Shown piece after piece: positions 48,401 through 56,083 of a stretch of DNA of 64,000 bases. The stretch comes from JANMZO01 sp963763135 (GTDB lineage Bacteria; Actinomycetota; Acidimicrobiia; Acidimicrobiales; JANYDT01), in assembly GCA_963763135.1 (NCBI GenBank), contig CAVXNJ010000009.1:558001-622000 (forward strand), in the 5' to 3' direction. The notes under the pieces were generated by a model. It searched no databases and was not told the DNA's origin. It worked only from the letters and a program-made list of their open reading frames with translations. The position numbers and the translations under genes are program-made. The stretch's first letter is position 1, and each line of letters opens with the position of its first letter.

Positions 48401-50223
48401 TGCCACTGAAGGACCGGGATGAGGTGACTCGACACCTGAAAGCGATAAAGGCACTTGGACCCGGAGCGAGCCGTGACACCCTCGTTCGGCGCCACCACGG
48501 TGGAATCACGCACGTGGCAAGCGATGCCGGGCTCGATGTTGATCCCGCACTGGTTCTCGACTACCTGAGCGCCTTCGCGGATCGTTTTTCGATCACCCAA
48601 ACCGCCGGCGACCTGGTTGAGGACGTACGGAGTTTCTTGAACACCGTGGGCCTCGATCCACGTTCCGCAGCTTTTGGTGAGTTGGTGGGTTGGGTCCGGG
48701 ACGCGCTCGGATCGTCGTCAAACGCGCCAAGCCCGACGTCGACTGTCGGTTCCAAGCTGCACACCGGCCGGGTATCGATCAGCGTTGTAGCGGAAGTCGC
48801 ATGGAGGCTGCGTGAGCCAATGGTGTCTGTGGCATCGGGCATCACGAACGTAGTCTCGGTTCCGGGCATGCTGGCCCAGCATCCGACGATCGTCGACGGC
48901 ACCCTTCAGCTACCGGTCGGCGAAGTGTTCACCCGATATCTGCGCTTCTGCACGCACGAGCGGTCGAGGTTCGCGGACTTCCTGACGACCCGTCGTGATG
49001 TGCTCGAGTCCTGGCGGTCGATTCTTCATGTGAGCGACCTTCGGCCGAAGGTCCTGAGTTCGTTTGTCCGTAACCGCCTGGTCGACGAGGTCTACCTCCC
49101 GCTAATCGGCGAAAACCTCGCCCGACAGCTCGGCGACAATGGAGCGTCGCAGGGAATGTTGCTTTTGGTCTCGCCTCCGGGGTACGGCAAAACCACGCTG
49201 ATCGAATACGTGTCCGGGCTCCTCGGAATGGCCCTGGTGCGAGTGAGCGGCCCGGCGCTCGGGACCGGCGTGACCTCGCTCGACCCGAGTGTGGCTCCCG
49301 ACAGCGCAAGTGCATCGGAACTCGAGAAGCTCAACCGGGCGTTCGCGATGGGCACCAACACGATGCTGTACATCGACGACATCCAGCACCTTTCTCCCGA
49401 GTTCCTCCAGCGTTTCATTCCGCTGTGTGACGCCACCCGTCGGATCGAAGGGGTGTTTGAAGGCCGGGCCCGAACGTACGAGCTGTCCGGCCGCCGCTTT
49501 GCCATCGTGATGGCGGGAAACCCTTACACCTCGACCGGTGCCCAATTCAAGATCCCTGACATGTTGGCGAACCGGTCTGACGTTTACAACCTTGGCGAAG
49601 TCGCCGGTACGGCAAGTGACGCCTTCGCCCAGAGCTACCTCGATAACGCGTTGGGCAGCAACGATGTCGCGTCGCCGTTGTTGTCGCGGGGCCGGAACGA
49701 TCTACAACGTTTCCTGGCGGCCTCGCGTGGTGAGCCGATCCGCAGCGATCAACTTGAACACCCCTACAGCGCTGCCGACACCTCAAACATCGTAAAAGTT
49801 CTTACGAACATGGTGCGGGCCCGGGACGTGTTGTTGCGGGTCAACGCCGCCTACATTCGTAGCGCGTCGATGGACGACGCGCTACGCGGTGAGCCACCCT
49901 TTCAGCTCCAGGGCAGCTACCGGAACATGACCCGTTTGGCGGGTCGGATCCTTCCGGCGATGACCCCCGGTGAAGTCGATCAAATCATCGAGGAGCACTT
50001 CAAGTCGGAATCCCAGACGCTGGGTGCTTCCGCGGCGTGGAACCTGGCCAAGCTGCGTGAGGTGCTGGGCTCCGCTACGGCTGAAGAACTGGCCCATCTG
50101 GAAGAACTCCGCGAACGCTGGCGTCAGGCCAACGTGGGCGACAATCCGCTCCAGGTCATTGCCGGCTCGCTACGCGAGATGGCCGAGACGATGCGCGACA
50201 CACCAGGTGGCCGGCACCTGTAG
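45430..50223 (+). CDS. Giant AAA+ ATPase with coiled-coil middle, linked to flotillin
   Basis: 1597 aa. GTG start after GGAGTGAG. No signal peptide or membrane segment. The N-terminal third (about 1-430) is beta-rich and may be a propeller-like domain (LLFGYNVPPGLATNRLVEDVLSLYRL, GEDVLYAYVRPETGAYQLLSYNV). Residues about 470-880 are mostly helical and coiled-coil. A C-terminal AAA+ module has Walker A SPPGYGKTT (1248-1256) and Walker B MLYIDDIQ (D1316, D1317), with sensor-like VMAGNPY downstream. Proteins of this size and pattern are often labelled DNA repair ATPase, but without strong experimental basis that I can cite. Context suggests a large remodelling ATPase working with the flotillin scaffold. 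Confidence 0.85.
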   Translation: MSDESSETTAPADTTYDLLRGRLQNVSTQVMEKAERFNELRAEVFASEPLRLAEQDRVHTEVASIPRDAVCVDGLLLFGYNVPPGLATNRLVEDVLSLYRLVPVSTTDWNVERVVSGEKAYFLSDPSFQRDFLEIYRYYAEARLLALTIVGDELLMVFGLGTADTDVRVLRWRLRSDGPIYLDAYGEQDRTAKQRFDFTWTDTDRSAIKDGRWPHLAIDGQMFIGLTKGTLEFRIDDAVTGGRTVYSERVAEIEQEVNELRVRYARLGELLLIGVLPYRENDERYYVYNRLTREAHRVDAIGRGCHQLPEDQGVVFPGGFHLQNGEHRVFAGDNTGLSLHESVLSPNGEDVLYAYVRPETGAYQLLSYNVVRREMSPPIQCHGYARFADGVIVTVRESADAQRIHTIGIYTSPFCAVDHYVPPVASDSFFGRIGNAELVRGISECLSLGHDAADTPFNAANFEAIIARSSKLLDTYAWLGDENADGLADLLVQLRKAAGGILDEFAAVTAAKKDVLARTQDVERSIIDLKASADLDQRDVQIFIDLVSQSRVVQGRIAELLETRHVDTANVEQLRLMAEETTAVLGTRALALLGQREALAGLLQTLDRSEAEITTASTTTQLEKVAVAVDEIGTRAVLLTDLVGGLETVDSTEKTGILTRLSEVLARRNAVMASLDSRRGSLRSSEKAAGFQAALSVTSQRVTSALLAVSDSASCDRSASQLAAELENLELAFGDVPEFAQAIAAKRSEITEAFSAKRERIVAERSQLIERMVGSSERVLATAVARASSLADLSELEGFFAADPLVLRVRKAVEELRGLGETARAGELTVAIRVARDTARRALRDRVDLVADGMVRVGNRTFGVNEEPFELRMVTTDNGGLAVSLTGTELQIPISDDRLRGFGPLVLQSTASESSWIGRSVFLAFEAQRLGLAADRLRTFASEHFEDGYEIGVHDADAAKILSICAPTFSSNGLWFDGMTRAVAGVWFGGLPLKDRDEVTRHLKAIKALGPGASRDTLVRRHHGGITHVASDAGLDVDPALVLDYLSAFADRFSITQTAGDLVEDVRSFLNTVGLDPRSAAFGELVGWVRDALGSSSNAPSPTSTVGSKLHTGRVSISVVAEVAWRLREPMVSVASGITNVVSVPGMLAQHPTIVDGTLQLPVGEVFTRYLRFCTHERSRFADFLTTRRDVLESWRSILHVSDLRPKVLSSFVRNRLVDEVYLPLIGENLARQLGDNGASQGMLLLVSPPGYGKTTLIEYVSGLLGMALVRVSGPALGTGVTSLDPSVAPDSASASELEKLNRAFAMGTNTMLYIDDIQHLSPEFLQRFIPLCDATRRIEGVFEGRARTYELSGRRFAIVMAGNPYTSTGAQFKIPDMLANRSDVYNLGEVAGTASDAFAQSYLDNALGSNDVASPLLSRGRNDLQRFLAASRGEPIRSDQLEHPYSAADTSNIVKVLTNMVRARDVLLRVNAAYIRSASMDDALRGEPPFQLQGSYRNMTRLAGRILPAMTPGEVDQIIEEHFKSESQTLGASAAWNLAKLREVLGSATAEELAHLEELRERWRQANVGDNPLQVIAGSLREMAETMRDTPGGRHL

Positions 50224-50304
50224 CGACTCGCCTGTAACGACGTGGTCGACCCGACCATCGAGTCGGGCCGGGCGTCCGCCCGGTGCCGTCCGGCAACTCG
50301 CTGC

Positions 50305-51669
50305 TCAGCAGGCCGAAGGACCCTTGTCGAATCCGGATCGAAGGGCGCGCACCCGATCAAAGGACGTCGTCACCCCTTGCAGACCGAGGGCCACATAGAT
50401 GCCCTCATCGAGGTCGCCCGACGAAAGCGTCTCGCGGTCGCCGACCCCGAACCACCGGTACCAGGTGGCGGCCAGACAGATGGCTCGGGTCTCACCGGCG
50501 GGCGATGTCGAGGGGTTCTCCCGACCCTGAGCCATTTCCAGCAGGCTCGCATACCCGAGGGCGTACACGTAGCCGACCGCAGCGTCGCCGAAGCGGTCAT
50601 ACACCCGCTTCATGCGGTCGGCCGAGTACAACACCGATGCCTGATGGGTGGCGTCTCCCGGGCATAGACCAAGAAGGTCAGCGAAGACCGTCGTTGCGGT
50701 GGGACATGCCGTGCGAATCGATGCGACCGACGTGGGATCAGTCGCCGTAAACACCGCTCCGTTGGCGAGTTCCGGGAACGTCGACGAGAAGTGTTGGGCG
50801 GTGGTGCGAATGGAGATTTCGAGCGCATCGGCGTAGGGCACGTTGCCCTGGTTGGCGGCTTCGAGTCCTTCAAAGTTCTTGGCCACGAGAACGGGTGGAT
50901 TCGTCGTGAACGTCGAGCACCTGGCGGCGCCGAAGTCGTATCCGAGCTGAAGCCCGGCGATGCGGTCAAACCCCGTTCCGTGTGCGCCGGTCACCGTGCT
51001 CCCGGTTCCCGGCGTGTCACGAAACGTCAGCACTGCCTGGAGGATCGTGTCGAGATCCTCCAGCGGGATCGACACGGTCGGCGACCCACCGGTCGAGACC
51101 CGCTTCAGCCAAGCTCCGGAGAAGCAGTCGGCCTGGGTCTCGTTGAGTGCACCGCGAAGCTGGGTCCCGGTGCGGGCCTGGACCGCGTGGCCAAACTCGT
51201 GGGCCAGGATGACCCCCAGAGCCGATGCCCCGAACTGCTCGTACACGGTCGGAAACAACTCTTCGTTGTCGAACGCTATGTAGTCGGATTCCCGACAGTA
51301 GAACGCATTTCCCTCGATCACCTGATACGACGGAATCCGCACCCGCCCACATGATGGAGGCAGGCTCACGCTGGAGTACGGGTAGAACCCGAGGAGGCCG
51401 TTGTAACTCTGCCGGTAGGTTGCCGGCAACTGGCTGCCCCAGAAGGCATCGAGGTCCGCTCCGACCCGTTGAAGGAAGTCGGCGTAGTCGCCCGTGGTCG
51501 CTCCGAACGGCGTGGACTTCGTCGTGTTCGGACCGTACTGCTTGGTCTTCACCGCCGGCGTCTTGACCTTCTTGGTTGCCGCGCTCGCCGCGTTACTGAC
51601 CAGGAGCGGTTGGGCGGCGAACAGAAGAAGCGAAGCCAACAACGCGAGCGAGGTCTTCCGTGTCACCAT
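50305..51669 (-). CDS. Secreted neutral zinc metallopeptidase
   Basis: 454 aa. A signal peptide (TRKTSLALLASLLLFAAQPLL … ASA) is followed by a peptidase domain with the zinc motif HEFGH (157-161) and a likely third ligand E177 in LNETQADCFSGAW, as in the putative neutral zinc metallopeptidase family (PF04228 type). The C-terminal half carries a further helical region with several Cys. Acts outside the cytoplasmic membrane; substrates unknown. Convergent with the AAA+ gene. Confidence 0.87.
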   Translation of the reverse strand: MVTRKTSLALLASLLLFAAQPLLVSNAASAATKKVKTPAVKTKQYGPNTTKSTPFGATTGDYADFLQRVGADLDAFWGSQLPATYRQSYNGLLGFYPYSSVSLPPSCGRVRIPSYQVIEGNAFYCRESDYIAFDNEELFPTVYEQFGASALGVILAHEFGHAVQARTGTQLRGALNETQADCFSGAWLKRVSTGGSPTVSIPLEDLDTILQAVLTFRDTPGTGSTVTGAHGTGFDRIAGLQLGYDFGAARCSTFTTNPPVLVAKNFEGLEAANQGNVPYADALEISIRTTAQHFSSTFPELANGAVFTATDPTSVASIRTACPTATTVFADLLGLCPGDATHQASVLYSADRMKRVYDRFGDAAVGYVYALGYASLLEMAQGRENPSTSPAGETRAICLAATWYRWFGVGDRETLSSGDLDEGIYVALGLQGVTTSFDRVRALRSGFDKGPSAC

Positions 51670-51782
51670 GCTTGAAGGTTACGGCAGCTTTGATGAGAGA
51701 TCGCTGAACCGCCAGCGAAACGCGAGGTTTCTTCGTCGTCGATGGGGTTAGGGGTTGTTTGCGTAGCGAGGATGAGGTGGAA

Positions 51783-52298
51783 TCACCCGCGTCCGAGCAT
51801 CCCGCCTGATACCGATAGCAGTTGATAGTCGCGAAGATACCGGGGCGCGAGGTGGGCTCTCAGAGCACCGAGTGCGGCGTCAGCGGCCGTTGCATCCGGA
51901 CCCCCGGTTCGTTGCAGAACGTCCAGATCGGAGATGCTGGCCTCCAGGGCGCGCCCGAGGTCGATATGTGCACTTTCTATTCCGGTCATCTCCGGCGGGA
52001 CTGGAAGATCCGGTAGCTGACCGAGGGTTGCGGCCCGCTCGCGGATGCGGTCGGCCTCGGGACCGTCTACGTCGTTCAGAAGTTGCGCCATCGTGCGTAA
52101 CGTCGCCGTCATGTCGTTGTGTTCTTCAATCAGGCAGGTCGCATACGCCGGCACCATCTGCCGGACAGCTTGAAGGATCGATTGCATCATGGCGGCCGTA
52201 GCTTGGGCCCGTTCGTTTGAGAGGTACGGCATCAGTTCGTTGCCGATGCCGATGATGACCCCTTCGATGAGGCCGTCGATGCCGGGGTTTGCGTTCAT
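51783..52298 (-). CDS. Hypothetical helical protein
   Basis: 171 aa, mostly alpha-helical, without signal peptide or known domain. ATG 52298 overlaps the stop of the phosphotransferase gene as ATGA, so it is translated with it. Segments such as QSILQAVRQMVPAYATCLIEEHNDMTATLRTMAQLL suggest a helical bundle. Small helical proteins in this position next to APH-type phosphotransferases occur elsewhere in Actinobacteria, but function is unknown. Confidence 0.72.
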   Translation of the reverse strand: MNANPGIDGLIEGVIIGIGNELMPYLSNERAQATAAMMQSILQAVRQMVPAYATCLIEEHNDMTATLRTMAQLLNDVDGPEADRIRERAATLGQLPDLPVPPEMTGIESAHIDLGRALEASISDLDVLQRTGGPDATAADAALGALRAHLAPRYLRDYQLLSVSGGMLGRG

Positions 52299-53347
52299 GC
52301 TGGTGCTCCGGGATATCCGAGAAGTTGGGTGAATGCGACGAGGGTCGCGATGCTGGGCTGCAGAATGTAGAGGTGGAGGAACTGCAAATGTTCCTTCGCG
52401 ACGCGTCGTTTGATGGCGGCGGTCACAGGTACACCGATGTTGGCGGTTCCGAAGAGGATGAAGTACCCCAGTTCCTCGGGGGTTATGTCCCAGCCGGTGA
52501 GCTTGTTGTAATAGGCAAGAAAGCCGCCTTCGTCGACCGGGTGCGACATGACCGACGTGTTGCTCATGTTGTCCATGGCGACCATCCAACCGAGGTCTTC
52601 TCGGGGATCGCCGACCCGTGAGTTCTCCCAGTCGATGAGTGCGGTGACCCGCCCGTTCTCGTAAAGGAAGTTTGCCGGGTTGAAGTCGCCGTGGACCATC
52701 ACGAGCGGAAGCGGGCGAGGCTTGTTCCGGCGAAGCGTCAGAGCCGCGTCGAGCAGGATCATGGTGGTCGGGTCGTAATTCACCTGCGGATACGAGGAGA
52801 TGTAGTACTCGAACGTGGTGTCCATATAGGTATCCCACGTCGAGGCGTCGATGCCGACTCCGCGTGGATCGGTCAACTGGTTGTCGACGTTCAGCTTCGT
52901 CACGTCGGCAGTGTGCAGTTCAACCATCAGCTCGCAAAGGTGGCGAACGACATCGTCAACCTGATCGGCATCGACCCCGCCATTGAACAGTTGGGAGGTG
53001 TGGCCGCTCCCATGCATTCGCTGGATGATCATCGCTGGTTCGCCGAAGACCGTCGGGTCCATCTCGCAGCCGAAGCTCCGGCTCACCGGAACTTTCGTAT
53101 GGGCGCGTATGGCTTCGATCAGTTCGTGCTCCACCTGTCGGCTGGTATCCAAGATGGCCGCCGCTTTGGGCGGATCCTTGCGAAGAATGAGCGGAAGAAT
53201 TTCCTCTTGCCCGTCGCGAATGATCCGAGCATCGAATCGGAATGTCTCCCGCGAGAATCCGCCCGGGATGACCTCGAGGCCTTCGATGCTCACATGGTCG
53301 GCATCGTGGAATGCACGCCTGAGAAACTGGGCCAATTGATCGTTCAT
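52295..53347 (-). CDS. Phosphotransferase/aminoglycoside-phosphotransferase-like kinase
   Basis: 350 aa protein-kinase-fold enzyme of the APH family. The catalytic loop is VMVHGDFNPANFLYENG (Asp as base, Asn as Mg ligand), followed by ALIDWENSRVGDPREDLGWM with the Mg-binding Asp. The N-terminal lobe has GGFSRETFRFDA in place of the glycine loop. ATG 53347 is set by AAGGGGGA just upstream. Relatives occur with acyl-CoA dehydrogenases (ACAD10-type), fitting the CoA genes nearby; resistance to an antibiotic is less likely. Confidence 0.85.
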   Translation of the reverse strand: MNDQLAQFLRRAFHDADHVSIEGLEVIPGGFSRETFRFDARIIRDGQEEILPLILRKDPPKAAAILDTSRQVEHELIEAIRAHTKVPVSRSFGCEMDPTVFGEPAMIIQRMHGSGHTSQLFNGGVDADQVDDVVRHLCELMVELHTADVTKLNVDNQLTDPRGVGIDASTWDTYMDTTFEYYISSYPQVNYDPTTMILLDAALTLRRNKPRPLPLVMVHGDFNPANFLYENGRVTALIDWENSRVGDPREDLGWMVAMDNMSNTSVMSHPVDEGGFLAYYNKLTGWDITPEELGYFILFGTANIGVPVTAAIKRRVAKEHLQFLHLYILQPSIATLVAFTQLLGYPGAPA

Positions 53348-53529
53348 GAGTCCCCCTTGACACACTTTCGGGGGACGATAGCCGACGCTGGAATTCGGTG
53401 CTCGTTCGAGTGTCGGCCCGGCCCCGGTCGAGTCCGGTGACCGTTTCTCCGGGTCGCGTCAGGGCGCGTTCATCGAACGGTTTGTCGGCTGCGCCAACGA
53501 CGGATTCGAGTGTGTGGTTTGCTTGACTT

Positions 53530-54156
53530 TCAGTGATGCAGAAGAAAGTTCGCCACCGGAGCAACGACGGCGTTCGACCATTCGTGGTCGCCTTCGATCT
53601 CTTCGAGCGTGGCATCCACGCCACGTTGACCCAGTAGTCGGGTCGCGCGCTCCGCGAGGAAGATGTCGACCACACCGTCGTCGGTCGGATGCACAAACAG
53701 GACCGGTGGCGCATCCAACGTCACGGCGGGGGGCGTCGCCAGAAAGCCGGCCACGGCCACCACGGCAGCAATCGGAGGGCACGGAGTCGAAGGCGGATGC
53801 AGGGCCATCTCCAACGCGGCGGCCGCACCCTGGCTGAATCCGACCAGGACGACCGGTTCGGTGGTCCGGGCAAGTTGATTGGCGAGGGCATCGAGCGCAG
53901 TGGCAAGTGCCTCGGGCGACGGATCTTGGACGTTGTCGCCGTCCCACCACATGAAACCGGTCTCGGTCACTAGCGGACCGACGGCGCGGATGATTGCGGT
54001 GGACCCGACGCGATGGTTCAGCGGAGCGAGATCGTAGGAATCGGGGTGGCCGCCGAAGCCGTGGAGAAACACGATCGTTCGTGTTGACGAAGATCTCCAG
54101 GCCGCAAGCGACGAGACGGCAGAGGAGGAGGGCTGCGACGAATCGTTTTCTGTCAT
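53530..54156 (-). CDS. Alpha/beta hydrolase (carboxylesterase/phospholipase type)
   Basis: 208 aa. Oxyanion region FLHGFGGHPDSYDLAPL, nucleophile elbow GFSQGAA, acid in HPTDDGVVD and base in EGDHEW make a complete catalytic triad of the small phospholipase/carboxylesterase group. The start at ATG 54156 lies just after the CaiB-family gene's stop; the ribosome site is weak. Probably cytoplasmic; could hydrolyse an acyl ester or thioester in the same pathway. Confidence 0.82.
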   Translation of the reverse strand: MTENDSSQPSSSAVSSLAAWRSSSTRTIVFLHGFGGHPDSYDLAPLNHRVGSTAIIRAVGPLVTETGFMWWDGDNVQDPSPEALATALDALANQLARTTEPVVLVGFSQGAAAALEMALHPPSTPCPPIAAVVAVAGFLATPPAVTLDAPPVLFVHPTDDGVVDIFLAERATRLLGQRGVDATLEEIEGDHEWSNAVVAPVANFLLHH

Positions 54157-54181
54157 TAAGGCACTGGATTTCGTGGGGGAC

Positions 54182-55405
54182 TTATGCGTCGGGCTCGGCG
54201 TCGGCCGCGACCTCGGAGCGGATTTCCGCGTTGTGCTCCCCGAGCATCGGCGCAAACCGGTGCAACGACGTCGGGGTTTCCGAGAACTGCAACGGGTTGG
54301 CGTTGTGGCGGTACGAGCCGGTCACGGGATGGGTGGTCACCGGGAGCTCTTCGATAAGTTCGTCGAGCGTTCGCACCGGACCGGCCGGGATGCCGAGGTC
54401 ATCGAGAATCTTCAGCCATTCCGCGGTCGTGCGGTGACCCATCATGACCCCCAACTCGCGATAGACCGAGTCGGCATTCTTCACTCGCGCCGCAATCGTC
54501 ATGAACATCGGGTCCGTGGCCAGTTCGGGACGGTCGGCGGCCACGAAGAGATCAAGCCAGTTCGTGTTCGTATAGGGGAGAACCGCGATCCATCCGTCTT
54601 TTGTTTTGTGGGGTCGCCGGTTGCGGGTGAGCATCCTGCTGTAACCCGGCTTTCCATAAGCCGGGACGGTAGCGGCATCGGCCAGGTGCTCGGCCAGGAG
54701 GAACCAACGGACGGTGTCGTGCATCGGGACCACAACCTGTTGGCCGACGCCGGTTCGTTCTCGGTGGAACAGCGCTGCCAGCACGCCGGTGGTAATCATA
54801 AGCCCGCTTACCTTATCGGCCATGATCGTAGGGAAGAGCCCGGTGTCGCCATTGAGGCGGAACAAGATGTCGCTTACGCCGGCCCCGGCCTGGATGATGT
54901 CGTCGTAGGCGGGGAGATTGGCCCCGGGCGAATCGGGGGAGTATCCGGCCGCTTGGCAGTACACGACGCGCGGGTTGCGGGCCGCTACGTCGTGATACGT
55001 GATCCCCGCCCGTTCAAGGGACATGGGTCGAAGGTTGGTAACAACCACGTCGGCCGAATCGAGAAGGGCGAAGAGGACCGCCCGGTCGGCGTCGTCCTTC
55101 AAATCAAGCTGGGCCGAGCGTCGATTGCGCAGCAGATTCAACGCCATCCCGCTCATCTCTCGATGCGGGCCACCACCAAGTTGACGAAGCAGATCACCGT
55201 TTGCGTCTTCGACTTTGATCACGTCGGCGCCGAGGTCACCGAGAACCTGCACCGCCAGCGGTCCCATGACGACCGTGGTGAGATCGATCACTCGTAGCCC
55301 GGCGAGCGGCCCGGTCGCAGTAGCTATTGGATTTGAACCGGGTGCATCGTCGGTGTTCGTGGACGTTGCTGCATCGGAGGAATTGGTGGCAGGTTCGTGG
55401 GGCAC
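54182..55405 (-). CDS. CaiB/BaiF family III CoA-transferase
   Basis: 407 aa. N-terminal LAGLRVIDLTTVVMGPLAVQVLGDLGADVIKVED, the nucleotide-fold segment typical of the family, and catalytic Asp168 in PAYDDIIQAGAGVSD, followed by TGVLAALFHRERTGVGQQV. These enzymes move CoA from one acyl-CoA to a free acid. A 30-residue Ala/Thr/Ser-rich N-terminal extension is unusual, and an internal start might be used. The substrate is unknown. Confidence 0.9.
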   Translation of the reverse strand: MPHEPATNSSDAATSTNTDDAPGSNPIATATGPLAGLRVIDLTTVVMGPLAVQVLGDLGADVIKVEDANGDLLRQLGGGPHREMSGMALNLLRNRRSAQLDLKDDADRAVLFALLDSADVVVTNLRPMSLERAGITYHDVAARNPRVVYCQAAGYSPDSPGANLPAYDDIIQAGAGVSDILFRLNGDTGLFPTIMADKVSGLMITTGVLAALFHRERTGVGQQVVVPMHDTVRWFLLAEHLADAATVPAYGKPGYSRMLTRNRRPHKTKDGWIAVLPYTNTNWLDLFVAADRPELATDPMFMTIAARVKNADSVYRELGVMMGHRTTAEWLKILDDLGIPAGPVRTLDELIEELPVTTHPVTGSYRHNANPLQFSETPTSLHRFAPMLGEHNAEIRSEVAADAEPDA

Positions 55406-55408
55406 GGT

Positions 55409-56083
55409 TCAGCTGGCCTTGGCGACGACCTTCATCACTACTTTCTCGCCAACTTTTGGACTCCAGGTCACGGTATTTCCGCTCACCTTAGCCCACTTGT
55501 CTTTGCTGACGATCTTGCCGGGAAAGGTCACTTTGATCGATACCTGCGGCTTACCGAGCTGGTCGGTGACCGAGCCGGCCGAGGCTGCACCTTTCGAGGA
55601 TTCTGTGCCACCGAGACTCGTGAGATCGAGGGTTCCGCCGAAGTTCCAAAGGCCCTTCACCTTCGCCAAAGTGATGCCCGACCCTGGGGTTGAACCGAGA
55701 GCGGTTCCCGCCATTGCCGTCGCCTGCCCGGCAGCCTTTTGGAAATCGGCGGCCGCCAGGTCTTTCATGTCGATGCGCTGACCCACAAACCCACCCTTGT
55801 CGTAGAAGGTGGCGGTCGTGCCTTTCGGGATGTCTTTCTTCGCCTTGTCGACTTCGGCTTTCATCTGTTTGATCGCCTCGGCCCGTGATTTGCCGCTCAG
55901 CGTCAGCAATTGCTCCGATACCCCGACGAGAAATACGCCGTCTACCCGATCGTTCGACTTGACCTTCATGTCGATGTTCATCTGAAAGCATCCGCTAAGG
56001 ATGAGTACAGATGCGATGGTGAGGCCCATCGCTTTGGCGAATCGGATGGATCGGTGATTGCGGGGGAGTGTCATGTCATGCAC
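55409..56083 (-). CDS. LppM-like lipoprotein
   Basis: 224 aa. Basic N-terminus, hydrophobic core and lipobox LILSGC predict a lipoprotein anchored outside the membrane. The mature part (FQMNIDMKVKSNDRVDGVFLVGVSEQLL …) resembles LppM/DUF3153-type proteins of Actinobacteria, and its end turns beta-rich (KVTFPGKIVSKDKWAKVSGNTVTWSP). The start at 56083 overlaps pgi by 8 bp; ATG 56074 is an alternative. Only 3 bp separate its stop from the CaiB gene. Confidence 0.83.
   Translation of the reverse strand: MHDMTLPRNHRSIRFAKAMGLTIASVLILSGCFQMNIDMKVKSNDRVDGVFLVGVSEQLLTLSGKSRAEAIKQMKAEVDKAKKDIPKGTTATFYDKGGFVGQRIDMKDLAAADFQKAAGQATAMAGTALGSTPGSGITLAKVKGLWNFGGTLDLTSLGGTESSKGAASAGSVTDQLGKPQVSIKVTFPGKIVSKDKWAKVSGNTVTWSPKVGEKVVMKVVAKAS

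Noticed and set aside
52295..53347. APH-type gene as an antibiotic-resistance determinant
   Set aside because: The kinase motifs are generic and the surroundings are acyl-CoA and lipid genes without mobile elements, so a metabolic kinase is likelier.
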